This document shows, piece by piece, positions 25,046 to 32,806 of a stretch of 64,000 nucleotides of DNA (position 1 is the stretch's first letter; every line of letters begins with the position of its first letter). Source of the stretch: Aquimarina sp. Aq78 (GTDB lineage: Bacteria; Bacteroidota; Bacteroidia; Flavobacteriales; Flavobacteriaceae); assembly GCF_900299525.1 (NCBI RefSeq), contig NZ_OMKA01000029.1:1-64000 (forward strand). The letters are read 5' to 3'. Both the position numbers and the translations under genes were made by a program. The notes beneath the pieces were generated by a model. It had not been told where the DNA came from. It was given only the letters and a program-made list of their open reading frames with translations, and searched no databases.

Positions 25046-25852
25046 ATGCCACATCGCATTATATTCTCTGATATTGATGGAACGCTATTAAATTCTGAAA
25101 GAGAGCTTTCTGAACTTACGATTTCAGAAATCAGGAGAGTTAAGAACACTATACCTGTAGTTTTAATCTCTTCCAGAATGCCAGATGCTATGAATCATTT
25201 GCAGGAAGAGCTAGATATAAAAGACCAACCAATGATATGCTATAATGGAGGGTTAATTTTGATAGATCAAAAACCTGTTCATTCTACTTTTATATCTCCA
25301 GATATTATAGAAGAATTAAGTAATTTTAATAAACATCAAAAATTTCATATAAGTTTATATCACAATAATGATTGGTTTGTTCCCGAGATGGATTTTTGGG
25401 CAAATCGAGAAGCAAATAACACCAAAGTGAATCCGGTGGTAAAACCAACTCAACATGTGATACAAGAATGGAAAACTGATAACAAAGGGGCCCATAAGAT
25501 TATGTGTATGGGTGAAGAATCCTATATAGATCAAGCTTATGCTTTTTTAGAAGATAGTTTCAAAGACACTCTTCATTTATACCGTTCTAAACCAACATAT
25601 ATAGAGATTGCTCATAAAAGTATTTCAAAGTTAACAGCTATAGAAATTCTGCTTGACTCTTATTTTAAGATTCCTATTTCTGAAGCAGTTGCATTTGGAG
25701 ATAATTATAATGATATTGCAATGCTCCAAGCAGTAGGAACTGGTGTAGCTGTAGCAAATGCAAAACCAGAAACGTTACAAGTAGCAAATGTTATTACGCT
25801 TTCGGGAAAAGAAAACGGAGTAGCAACGTATATTCAAAAAAACATTTTATAA
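25046..25852 (+). CDS. HAD-superfamily Cof-type phosphatase
   Basis: This 268-residue cytosolic hydrolase belongs to the Cof/YbiV type IIB group. Motif I is FSDIDGTLLNSE, with nucleophile Asp9 and acid/base Asp11. Motif II is VVLISSR, and motif IV is AVAFGDNYNDIAML near residue 220. The cap domain lies between motifs II and III. Such enzymes dephosphorylate sugar phosphates, nucleotides or cofactors such as PLP or FMN; the substrate cannot be read from sequence. It starts at ATG 25046 and is followed after two bases by the M61 peptidase gene, so the two are in one operon. Confidence 0.92.
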   Translation: MPHRIIFSDIDGTLLNSERELSELTISEIRRVKNTIPVVLISSRMPDAMNHLQEELDIKDQPMICYNGGLILIDQKPVHSTFISPDIIEELSNFNKHQKFHISLYHNNDWFVPEMDFWANREANNTKVNPVVKPTQHVIQEWKTDNKGAHKIMCMGEESYIDQAYAFLEDSFKDTLHLYRSKPTYIEIAHKSISKLTAIEILLDSYFKIPISEAVAFGDNYNDIAMLQAVGTGVAVANAKPETLQVANVITLSGKENGVATYIQKNIL

Positions 25853-25854
25853 CT

Positions 25855-27753
25855 GTGCAAAGAACGATTCATACCATAAAAAACCTAGTATTTGCATTTG
25901 CTATATTTAATCTGGCTACTGGTTGCAAAACCACACAACATCCTGTTACATCAAAAAACGTATCTACTATACGCGCTTCTATTGATCTTGTTAATGTAAA
26001 AGACGATAAAGTAAAAGTAGAAATCCAAATCGATAACTTGAATTCGGACACAATAAGTTACTACTTACCAAAAATTGTCCCCGGTACTTATCAAAATAAC
26101 AGCTTTGGAAAATATATTGACGATCTTAAAGCATTTGATCACGAGAGCAATTCTATTTATGTTCAAAAATATGGTGACAATCGTTGGAAAATAAGCGATG
26201 CCAAACAATTAGATAAAATTACATATTGGGTAAATGACACTTTTGATTCTGAAAGTTCTCACGATGTTTTCTCTCCAACAGGGTCTAATATTATAAAAGA
26301 TAAAAATTACATTCTAAATCTATACGCGTTTGTAGGTTATTTTGGTGGGATGGAAGAAAATAAATACAAATTATTTATTAAACATCCTTCTTCTCTGGAA
26401 GCTTCGGCTTCTATCGAGGAAATACTTTTTGACAACGCAACAAATACTTCTAAAAACGATATCGATTATTTTGCGTTTAAAAGATATGCCGATGTAGTAG
26501 ATAATCCAATTATGTACTCTATTCCGGATAAAGCAAGCTTTAAAGTCAATGACATAGAAGTACTTCTAAGTGTTTATTCTAAAAACAAAACTCACAAAGC
26601 AGCAAGAATAATGCCTCAGATGGAACGCATGATTAGAGCACAAAAGGATTTTCTGGGCAATATTAATTCTACAAAAAAGTATAGCATATTACTTTACCTT
26701 TCTTCTGCAAAATCGGATGACGCACATGGTTTTGGAGCTTTAGAGCATAATACCTCTACGGTAGTGGTATTGCCAGAATCACTATCTCATGAAAAACTTA
26801 ATGAAGCACTTATCGATGTTGTTTCTCATGAGTTTTTTCATATTGTAACACCATTAACCATCCATTCTAAAGAAATTCACAATTTTGATTATAACAGTCC
26901 AAAAATGTCTGAGCATTTGTGGTTATACGAAGGTACTACAGAGTATTTCTCAATGCTATTTCAAATTACACAAGGACTTATTACTAAAGATGAATTTTTT
27001 GAACGAATCGTTGGTAAGATTGAAGCATCTTCCTCGTTTGATGATTCTATAGCTTTTACAACTATGAGTAAAAACATTTTGGTTGATCCTTATCGTAATA
27101 GCTACAGAAATGTTTATGAAAAAGGAGCATTAATCTCTATGTGTCTGGATATTATAATGCGCGAAAAAAGTGACGGAGTTTATGGACTGCTTGATCTTAT
27201 CAAAAATTTATCGGTTCGATATGGTATTGATGTCCCTTTTGATGATAAAGAACTTATTAACGCAATAGAAGAAGATTCATATCCAGAGGTGAGTGCTTTT
27301 TTACAAACACATGTTATGAACAACACTCCTATTGATTATGAATTTTATCTTAATAAAGCCGGAGTACTTTATGGAATAAAGAATGCACCTTCTTCTTATT
27401 TTATTTTTAAACAAGACCCTTTTGTAACAGGTTCAGAAGTTACCAAAGAAGTTATTTTCACATCAGACATCCCATTTAATAGCTTTCTAAAAGAACTTGG
27501 GATTTTAGAAGGAGATGTTTTACTAAGTATTAACAAAAAAGAATATAATCTTAATAATATATACGATCTGTTTGGTGATTCTAATAAATGGAAAATAGGA
27601 GATGAAATTACATTTAGAATTAAGCGTAATAACGAGATTATGACGCTTAAATCCAATGTAACCAAACCTACTGTAGAGAAAATAATTTTAGAACAAGATC
27701 CAAAGATTTCAGAACAACAAAAGATGTTACTAAAAAAATGGATTAATGACTAG
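25855..27753 (+). CDS. M61-family glycyl-aminopeptidase-like lipoprotein with PDZ domain
   Basis: This 632-residue predicted lipoprotein has lipobox TGC at Cys24. An N-terminal beta domain typical of M61 follows (about 40-235), then the gluzincin domain with His325-Glu326-x-x-His329 (VSHEFFHIV) and the third ligand Glu359 (WLYEGTTEYF). A C-terminal PDZ-like domain (about 530-610, LGILEGDVLLSINKKEYN, WKIGDEITFRIKRN) completes the family layout. The start is a GTG two bases after the HAD stop codon; no ATG would preserve the signal sequence. M61 enzymes act as aminopeptidases with glycine/alanine preference. Confidence 0.9.
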   Translation: MQRTIHTIKNLVFAFAIFNLATGCKTTQHPVTSKNVSTIRASIDLVNVKDDKVKVEIQIDNLNSDTISYYLPKIVPGTYQNNSFGKYIDDLKAFDHESNSIYVQKYGDNRWKISDAKQLDKITYWVNDTFDSESSHDVFSPTGSNIIKDKNYILNLYAFVGYFGGMEENKYKLFIKHPSSLEASASIEEILFDNATNTSKNDIDYFAFKRYADVVDNPIMYSIPDKASFKVNDIEVLLSVYSKNKTHKAARIMPQMERMIRAQKDFLGNINSTKKYSILLYLSSAKSDDAHGFGALEHNTSTVVVLPESLSHEKLNEALIDVVSHEFFHIVTPLTIHSKEIHNFDYNSPKMSEHLWLYEGTTEYFSMLFQITQGLITKDEFFERIVGKIEASSSFDDSIAFTTMSKNILVDPYRNSYRNVYEKGALISMCLDIIMREKSDGVYGLLDLIKNLSVRYGIDVPFDDKELINAIEEDSYPEVSAFLQTHVMNNTPIDYEFYLNKAGVLYGIKNAPSSYFIFKQDPFVTGSEVTKEVIFTSDIPFNSFLKELGILEGDVLLSINKKEYNLNNIYDLFGDSNKWKIGDEITFRIKRNNEIMTLKSNVTKPTVEKIILEQDPKISEQQKMLLKKWIND

Positions 27754-27837
27754 AAACTTCTATTTTGATATCATTTTTGGCTTCTTCAAATTAAATGTAT
27801 TTTGCGAGATATCTTTTTTAAAACTAAATAATTAATA

Positions 27838-29142
27838 ATGGAGAACGTTCCTTTTTTTACAGATGACACCATAGTTTTTGGAATTTTAATGCTTTGTTTA
27901 GGGTTAGTTTTTTATACATCTTCTATTCGTAATAATTTCTGGAAAACCTTCTATAAATTTGTTCCTGCATTACTACTTTGTTATTTATTACCTGCAATAT
28001 TCAACTCGTTAGGAATCATTTCTCCAGAATGGAAAGAACTAGATGCAGAAGGGGTATTAGTAAAGAAATCTTCTAATGTATATTATGTTGCCAGTAGATT
28101 TTTACTTCCTGCTTCTTTGGTATTAATGACATTAAGCATCGATCTCAAAAGTATTTTTAATTTAGGTCCAAAGGCGTTAATTATGTTTTTAACAGGAACC
28201 CTTGGTGTCATTATTGGTGGTCCTATTGCAATCCTACTTATTTCTCTCGTTTCACCAGAAACTGTTGGCGGAGCTGGTTTTGATGCCATTTGGAGAGGTT
28301 TATCCACCTTAGCTGGTAGTTGGATTGGTGGAGGAGCAAATCAAGCTGCTATGCTAGAAATTTATCAATATAATCCCGAAAAATATGGGGGAATGGTATT
28401 GGTGGATATTGTTGTTGCCAATATATGGATGGCCATACTATTATTGGGTATTGGTAAGAGTGATAAAATCGATCGTTGGTTAAAAGCTGATAATAGCGCC
28501 ATCGAAGCCTTAAAACAAAAAGTATCCAGTTATGCAGAAAGCATAACCCGAACCCCTACTCTATCTGATTATATCATTATGCTTTCTATTGCATTCACCG
28601 TAGTGGGAATTGCACATTGGGGAGCAGCAGGAATTTCTAGTCTATTATCTGATAATTTTGAAATCTTTAACGATAAGAGTTCTGCATTATCTTCGTTTAC
28701 TTCTAAGTTTTTCTGGATGATTACCATTGCTACTGCAATTGGAATTCTGTTATCATATACCAAAGTCAAGCAATATGAAGGAGCTGGAGCTAGTAAACTA
28801 GGAAGTGTTTTTATCTATATCCTGGTAGCTACCATAGGAATGAAAATGGATATTGGTAAGATTTTTGAAAACCCTGGACTTATCGCCATCGGACTTGTTT
28901 GGATGGCCATACATGTTTTGCTTCTTATAGGAGTAGCAAAATTGATCAAAGCTCCTTACTTTTTTCTTGCCGTAGGCAGTAAAGCTAATATCGGAGGAGC
29001 AGCATCTGCACCGGTAGTTGCAGCAGCATTTCATCCTTCACTGGCAACAGTAGGTGTACTTCTTGCCGTTTTTGGATATGTTGTAGGAACATATGGAGCT
29101 CTTTTATGTACTATTCTTATGCAAATAGCTTCTGGAAGCTAA
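27838..29142 (+). CDS. DUF819-family integral membrane protein
   Basis: This 434-residue inner-membrane protein has about 10 to 12 transmembrane helices. It matches the DUF819 (YjcL-like) family: an early EWKELDAEGVLV loop, a glycine-rich segment LSTLAGSWIGGGANQAAM, and a C-terminal SKANIGGAASAPVVAAAFHPSLA followed by GVLLAVFGYVVGTYGALL. The two Gly/Asn-rich segments suggest a pseudo-symmetric transporter. A long hydrophilic insert (KIDRWLKADNSAIEALKQ) divides the halves. Some family members have been suggested as peptide or amino-acid transporters, but no substrate is established here. It lies downstream of the M61 gene with an 84-base gap. Confidence 0.88.
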   Translation: MENVPFFTDDTIVFGILMLCLGLVFYTSSIRNNFWKTFYKFVPALLLCYLLPAIFNSLGIISPEWKELDAEGVLVKKSSNVYYVASRFLLPASLVLMTLSIDLKSIFNLGPKALIMFLTGTLGVIIGGPIAILLISLVSPETVGGAGFDAIWRGLSTLAGSWIGGGANQAAMLEIYQYNPEKYGGMVLVDIVVANIWMAILLLGIGKSDKIDRWLKADNSAIEALKQKVSSYAESITRTPTLSDYIIMLSIAFTVVGIAHWGAAGISSLLSDNFEIFNDKSSALSSFTSKFFWMITIATAIGILLSYTKVKQYEGAGASKLGSVFIYILVATIGMKMDIGKIFENPGLIAIGLVWMAIHVLLLIGVAKLIKAPYFFLAVGSKANIGGAASAPVVAAAFHPSLATVGVLLAVFGYVVGTYGALLCTILMQIASGS

Positions 29143-29183
29143 TAAAAAAAGAGAGCACGTTTTTAACCATTAGATTCTATTTT

Positions 29184-29216
29184 TTTGTTTCATTTAAAAT
29201 AAAACTCGCATCTTTG
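29184..29216 (+). promoter_or_regulatory. Promoter for the DUF4369-like lipoprotein gene
   Basis: TTTG (29184..29187) and CATCTTTG (29209..29216, one mismatch to TAnnTTTG) are separated by 21 bases, the usual Bacteroidota spacing. The -7 box lies 29 bases before ATG 29246. Confidence 0.55.
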
Positions 29217-29245
29217 TGGCCCTACTAAAAAACAAAAATCAGTAC

Positions 29246-29983
29246 ATGAAGTATTTTTCTATTCTATTATTTTTAACTGTATTATTAACAAATTGCAGTT
29301 CACCTACTAAGAAAGGGAATGTAACAGTAATAGGTAACATCAAAGGATTAAAAAAAGGAAAAGTATACTTACAAAGAATACAGGATACTCTATTGGTGAA
29401 TGTGGATTCTGTAAGTATTGATGGTAATTCTGAATTTGTACTTACATCTGAGGTTAAAGAACCTGAAATTCATTACCTATACCTTGACAAAAACGACGGA
29501 AAACAATATAATGATCGTATCGACTTTTTTGTAGAACCAGGAGAGATTACTATAACCACTAATTTACTTGATTTTGAAAATGATGTAAAAATAAAAGGTG
29601 GAAAAAATCAAGAGAAGTATACTGAATACAAAAAAATGCTTAAACGATTCAATGAAAGAAATCTTAGAATCATTAAAGAAGATTTTGAAGCCAGTAAGCA
29701 AAAAGATGATGAAAAACTCATTGAAAATGATAAAGCATACAAAAATTTAATGCGCCAAAAATATCTATATACTATTAATTTTGCTGTAACAAATAGAAAG
29801 CTAGAAGTTGCTCCTTATATCACACTTAATGAAGTTTTTGATGCTAACATAAAATTTTTGGATACCGTTGCCAGATCTTTAAGTCCTAAAGTAAAAAAAT
29901 CTTTATACGGAAAACAATTGATTAAGTATATTGATGATCGCAAAGCCAAAGAAGCAGAAGTAAAGGTTAATATAGAAGAATAA
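29246..29983 (+). CDS. Lipoprotein with DUF4369-like domain
   Basis: This 245-residue lipoprotein has a signal and lipobox (MKYFSILLFLTVLLTNC, Cys17). A beta-sandwich (about 25-120) with VIGNIKGLKKGKVYLQRIQD, VDSVSIDGNSEFVL and DFFVEPGEITI is characteristic of the DUF4369 domain. That domain usually sits at the N-terminus of TlpA-like thioredoxins in Bacteroidota. Here no thioredoxin domain follows; the C-terminal half is a charged helical region (YKKMLKRFNERNLRIIKEDFEASKQKDDEKL). The start is ATG 29246; a GTG at 29216 lies inside the promoter. It should be anchored in the outer or inner membrane. Role unknown. Confidence 0.75.
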   Translation: MKYFSILLFLTVLLTNCSSPTKKGNVTVIGNIKGLKKGKVYLQRIQDTLLVNVDSVSIDGNSEFVLTSEVKEPEIHYLYLDKNDGKQYNDRIDFFVEPGEITITTNLLDFENDVKIKGGKNQEKYTEYKKMLKRFNERNLRIIKEDFEASKQKDDEKLIENDKAYKNLMRQKYLYTINFAVTNRKLEVAPYITLNEVFDANIKFLDTVARSLSPKVKKSLYGKQLIKYIDDRKAKEAEVKVNIEE

Positions 29984-30091
29984 CTTTTTAAAATTCTGCA
30001 GATTTTCTAATATTTAAAGTGTTTTTTGATTCTTAAAGCCATAAGTTTTCGATACAAGAACTATTAAGTAAATTCCACAAAAATTTGAAAT

Positions 30092-30123
30092 CATAAAAAA
30101 AGAAAAGCGAACCGAAGTTCGCT
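30092..30123 (-). terminator. Terminator of the small double-glycine peptide gene
   Basis: On the minus strand AGCGAAC-TTCG-GTTCGCT is followed by TTTCTTTTTTT. The loop is a cUUCGg tetraloop, which is unusually stable. It starts 5 bases after the peptide's stop codon. Confidence 0.85.
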
Positions 30124-30128
30124 AAGTT

Positions 30129-30275
30129 TTATGGCCAACATTTTTTAGGACATGTACGCATAAAAGATTCAAAATCGCAATCGTCAGTTGCTCTCCCTCC
30201 TTTAATATGAGTTAAACCCAATTTAGAAATAGATTTTTTGTTAAGTTTTAACGACTTAATATCTACTTTTTTCAT
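30129..30275 (-). CDS. Double-glycine-leader RiPP precursor peptide (48 aa), class I lanthipeptide-like
   Basis: This short gene runs from ATG 30275 to TAA 30129. The leader, MKKVDIKSLKLNKKSISKLG then LTHIKGG, matches the LKLNKKSISKL...GG leaders of Bacteroidota natural-product precursors, often annotated as class I lanthipeptides. Cleavage after Gly27 would release a core of about 21 residues starting RATDDCDF and ending TCPKKCWP. The core has three Cys and several Thr/Ser, the raw material for thioether rings. A strong tetraloop terminator follows directly, supporting a real short transcript. No modifying enzyme or exporter lies in the window, so the modification type is inference. Confidence 0.8.
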   Translation of the reverse strand: MKKVDIKSLKLNKKSISKLGLTHIKGGRATDDCDFESFMRTCPKKCWP

Positions 30276-30343
30276 GATATATATGTAAAGGTTAATAATC
30301 TAACCAATATAAGAAAGAAATACGAATAACTAAAAATCTTAAG

Positions 30344-30382
30344 AACTGTGATCAACGTCCCATTGAGACATCGATCACAGTT
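30344..30382 (+). other. Orphan terminator-like hairpin
   Basis: AACTGTGATC and its exact reverse complement GATCACAGTT enclose a 19-base loop, followed on the plus strand by TTTCTTAA. No plus-strand gene ends just upstream. It lies between the divergent RiPP-like peptide and the M43-type protease gene, in the leader of the latter. It could be a 5' UTR element or the end of a small RNA. Confidence 0.5.
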
Positions 30383-30439
30383 TTTCTTAATATCCTTTCT
30401 TAGCTTAGCATCAATACTAACTTAAAAAAACACAAACTC

Positions 30440-31459
30440 ATGAAAAGTAACTTTCTTTATTTGGCATTTCTATTTTTTGCAGTATTCTTTAGTTCTTGTT
30501 CAGAAGAGCAAATTGAAGAAAAAGATATAAACGAATCTAGGATCGAGCAAGAACAAACTAAAAAAACATACTGTACTGTTGATGAAATACAGAAAATAGC
30601 TCTAAAGAAAAACCCACAACTAAAAAGTATAATTCAGCAATCTAATGACAAAATTGCAGAAATCATAAACTCTGATGAATTCAAAAAATCTAAGAATAAT
30701 ATCATAACCATACCTGTAGTATTTAACATTATTAAGCCAATAAAAGAATCAAGTTGGCAAGATGACTGGCATACAATTGAACGTAGTCAAATCATAGGGC
30801 AGTTAAATACTCTCAATAGATTCTTTACCCAAAAAGGTCCTAGAATTAATAATCTGCCAAACCAATTTGCAAAATTAAGAGGAAATCCAAGAATAAAATT
30901 TGTTTTAAAAAAAATCCAGCGTACAACGGTAAAAAAGAGTTGGAGAGTATTTAATGACGAAATGAAAGACTCTGCAACAGATGGTATTGATGCTTTCAAA
31001 CCAAACAAGTATGTGAATATATGGGTATGTAATATACACTACGCTGGTAGTGCTTATAAACCAGGCATGGCTCCTTCAAAAAAATATGATGGGATATTAA
31101 TCGATTATAGATACTTTGGGATAAATCCAAGAAATCTTAGCGATTATAATCAAGGAAAAACATTGGTTCATGAAATGGGTCATTATTTCAATTTAGATCA
31201 TCCGTTCCTAGGTTCTTGTGGTTCTGGAGATGATGACCATGTAGCTGATACCCCAAAAATGACAGAACCGAACCCAAGGAGGGGCGAATTCCTTTGCGAA
31301 GGAATACCCAACAGAAATACTTGTGGATCTTTGGATATGACCATGAATTTAATGAGCTATGCACATGATGAATGCCTAACCATCTTTACTAAGGGGCAAG
31401 TTACCAGAATGAGAGCTACCTTAGCCCCTGGAGGCCCTAGAGCGGGTATGATAGAATAA
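30440..31459 (+). CDS. M43-type (cytophagalysin/pappalysin-like) zinc metalloprotease, lipoprotein
   Basis: This 339-residue lipoprotein has lipobox SSC at Cys20 and a charged pro-region (about 25-90). The metzincin domain begins near IPVVFNIIKP (about 91). The zinc motif is His244-Glu245-x-x-His248-x5-His254 (HEMGHYFNLDH). The usual HExxHxxGxxH glycine is Asn251. A Met-turn LMSYA at Met305 and paired cysteines (GSCGSGDDDHVADTP, CEGIP, NTCG) support the M43 family. It would act on the cell surface or in the periplasm. It lies between two double-glycine peptide genes, but no functional link is shown. A strong terminator follows at 31523..31557. Confidence 0.88.
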   Translation: MKSNFLYLAFLFFAVFFSSCSEEQIEEKDINESRIEQEQTKKTYCTVDEIQKIALKKNPQLKSIIQQSNDKIAEIINSDEFKKSKNNIITIPVVFNIIKPIKESSWQDDWHTIERSQIIGQLNTLNRFFTQKGPRINNLPNQFAKLRGNPRIKFVLKKIQRTTVKKSWRVFNDEMKDSATDGIDAFKPNKYVNIWVCNIHYAGSAYKPGMAPSKKYDGILIDYRYFGINPRNLSDYNQGKTLVHEMGHYFNLDHPFLGSCGSGDDDHVADTPKMTEPNPRRGEFLCEGIPNRNTCGSLDMTMNLMSYAHDECLTIFTKGQVTRMRATLAPGGPRAGMIE

Positions 31460-31828
31460 CAGAAAGAATATATTTTAAAAGGATTCAAAATATATTGACA
31501 ATTTTTAGATAATTTATATTTAACCTGTGAAGCTAGCTAGCTTCACAGGTTTTTTTGATACATAAATCAGATGTTCATAATTAAGACTAAAATGAGTTTT
31601 TTTGTCTTTTTTAAAAGATTCAAAAAAAGGTTCTCATTCTTTTTTACCAAGAAAGCAAACAAAAAAATGGTTAAGAGCATCAATGAAAAAATAATATTCA
31701 TCTAACCTTGTTACCATTTTGATTTATAATTACCCTGCCACTATCACAAAATGTTAATTGAGGTATTACCGTATATCATCGATATGTATTTTCCTTAATT
31801 TAGTAATGAAACTTAAAACCTAAACATC
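31460..31828. other. Gene-poor intergenic region
   Basis: It holds the terminator of the M43-type protease (31523..31557) and otherwise AT-rich sequence. A 46-codon, lysine/phenylalanine-rich plus-strand frame at 31571..31711 lacks any family signature and was not called. The promoter of the cysteine-rich peptide at 31829 must lie here. The closest match to a -7 box is TAATTTAG at 31796..31803, with one mismatch. Confidence 0.45.
31523..31557 (+). terminator. Terminator of the M43-type protease gene
   Basis: The stem AACCTGTGAAGC/GCTTCACAGGTT has a 6-base loop and is followed by TTTTTTG. Confidence 0.9.
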
Positions 31829-32044
31829 ATGTTAAAAACCATCTTAAATTTAGAAGGAACAAAAAGTCTTAAAAAAAGTGAACAAAAAGGAATAAACGGT
31901 GGTCGTATTCCAGTACTTCGAAAATGTTGTAATCCTGCATTACGATGCTGTACAACTTCTCATGTAGCATTAAACAACCCTAGTTGTGGTGCTACTTATA
32001 TTCCTGGATGCTCTTATCATCCATCAAACGGTTGCTGTATCTAG
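31829..32044 (+). CDS. Cysteine-rich double-glycine-leader (bacteriocin-type) peptide
   Basis: This 71-residue peptide has a bacteriocin-type leader, MLKTILNLEGTKSLKKSEQK then GINGG, like the leaders recognised by C39-peptidase ABC exporters. Cleavage after Gly26 would give a core of 45 residues starting RIPVLRKCC. Eight cysteines lie in the core, arranged CC, CC, C, C, CC (RKCCNP, LRCCTT, PSCG, PGCSY, GCCI). These could form disulfides or be targets of modification. A perfect terminator follows at 32111..32140. No dedicated transporter or immunity gene is nearby. It differs from the leader type of the peptide at 30129, so the two may use different exporters. Confidence 0.85.
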   Translation: MLKTILNLEGTKSLKKSEQKGINGGRIPVLRKCCNPALRCCTTSHVALNNPSCGATYIPGCSYHPSNGCCI

Positions 32045-32110
32045 ATTTTTTAAACAGAATAATTCGTTCTTTTTTAAGACATTTTGAATTCATTCTCTAT
32101 TTAGAAAAAG

Positions 32111-32140
32111 AAAAGTCCTAAACATAAGTTTAGGACTTTT
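32111..32140 (+). terminator. Terminator of the cysteine-rich peptide gene
   Basis: The stem AAAAGTCCTAAAC/GTTTAGGACTTTT has a short loop and is followed by further Ts. Confidence 0.9.
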
Positions 32141-32148
32141 TTTTAAGA

Positions 32149-32221
32149 GCCGATAGAGGGACTCGAACCCACGACCTGCTGATTACAAATCAGCTGCTCT
32201 AGCCAGCTGAGCTATATCGGC
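32149..32221 (-). tRNA. tRNA-Thr (anticodon TGT)
   Basis: Read on the minus strand, this 73-base sequence folds as a tRNA. The acceptor stem is GCCGATA/TATCGGC, the D-arm GCTC-AGCTGGCTA-GAGC, the anticodon stem GCTGA/TCAGC with loop TTTGTAA, and the T-loop TTCGAGT. The central TGT anticodon reads ACA threonine codons. CCA is not encoded. The T-stem has one T-T mismatch. It is flanked by two terminator-like hairpins, one from each neighbouring gene. Confidence 0.95.
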
Positions 32222-32258
32222 AAAAACGGTTGCAAATATAATTTCTACAACCGTTTTT
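32222..32258 (-). terminator. Terminator between the small conserved gene and tRNA-Thr
   Basis: AAAAACGGTTG and CAACCGTTTTT flank a 15-base loop. On the minus strand the hairpin lies 21 bases past the stop of the gene at 32280, and its T run leads straight into the tRNA. Confidence 0.7.
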
Positions 32259-32279
32259 ACAAATATTTTTTAAAGAAAA

Positions 32280-32546
32280 TTACAATGCATTTACTTTTTT
32301 AACCAAAGCCTTAGCCGTTTTTTCTAAATCCTCACGAAGAGATTTGAAATGTTTTTTAGGGTTTTCAAGTTTTCGTTCATTAGCCCTAGCCATAAATCCA
32401 TCAAAAGATGTAATTGCTTCATCAATGATTGCTTCTCCAGATTTACCATCTTTACCAGGATTTTCTAATTCCCACATATAAACTTCTTCTATAATATCTC
32501 CTAAAACGTAATTTATATCTTTTTTAAGGTCTCTCTTATTTGCCAT
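32280..32546 (-). CDS. Small conserved helical protein, function unknown
   Basis: This 88-residue protein has no signal peptide. The sequence is charged and helical: MANKRDLKKDINYVLGDIIEE at the start, a central EAIIDEAITSFDGFMARAN and a lysine-rich C-terminus (KTAKALVKKVNAL). It resembles short uncharacterised proteins kept across Flavobacteriia, often near tRNA or translation genes, but no domain name is recognised. It is followed by a terminator and tRNA-Thr. The 162-bp inverted-repeat element begins 82 bases upstream of its start. Confidence 0.75.
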   Translation of the reverse strand: MANKRDLKKDINYVLGDIIEEVYMWELENPGKDGKSGEAIIDEAITSFDGFMARANERKLENPKKHFKSLREDLEKTAKALVKKVNAL

Positions 32547-32627
32547 ATCTAATTTGTTTTGTGCAAAATTAGTGTTTTCAATTCAATAATGAGTATGTAA
32601 AAGACGAACTCCTTCCCAAATTTTTAT

Positions 32628-32789
32628 TGAACTCGTCTCGACTTTTTATAATTTCTTATAAAAATGTCTTTTTTTACTCAAAATTGCCTTTTCATTGTTC
32701 CGTAGCGATGCTATGCAACGCTAAAAAGCCTTCTCTTGTACAAAAAAATCTTATTTTTCGGTTGAATCAAAAAAGTCGAGACGAGTTCA
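32628..32789. repeat. 162-bp element bounded by perfect 20-bp inverted repeats
   Basis: The left arm (32628..32647) and right arm (32770..32789) are exact reverse complements: TGAACTCGTCTCGACTTTTT and its complement. The 122-base interior is non-coding, with a run containing CCGTAGCGATGCTATGC. The element lies between bcp (stop at 32807) and the small protein gene (start at 32546). The size and termini suggest a MITE-like or repetitive extragenic element, but no clear target-site duplication is seen. No second copy was found in this window. Confidence 0.7.
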
Positions 32790-32806
32790 TTTTAAGAAAG
32801 AGCTTG

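Noticed and set aside
31571-31711. 46-codon Lys/Phe-rich plus-strand frame
   Set aside because: No leader motif, no family pattern and composition expected of AT-rich non-coding DNA.
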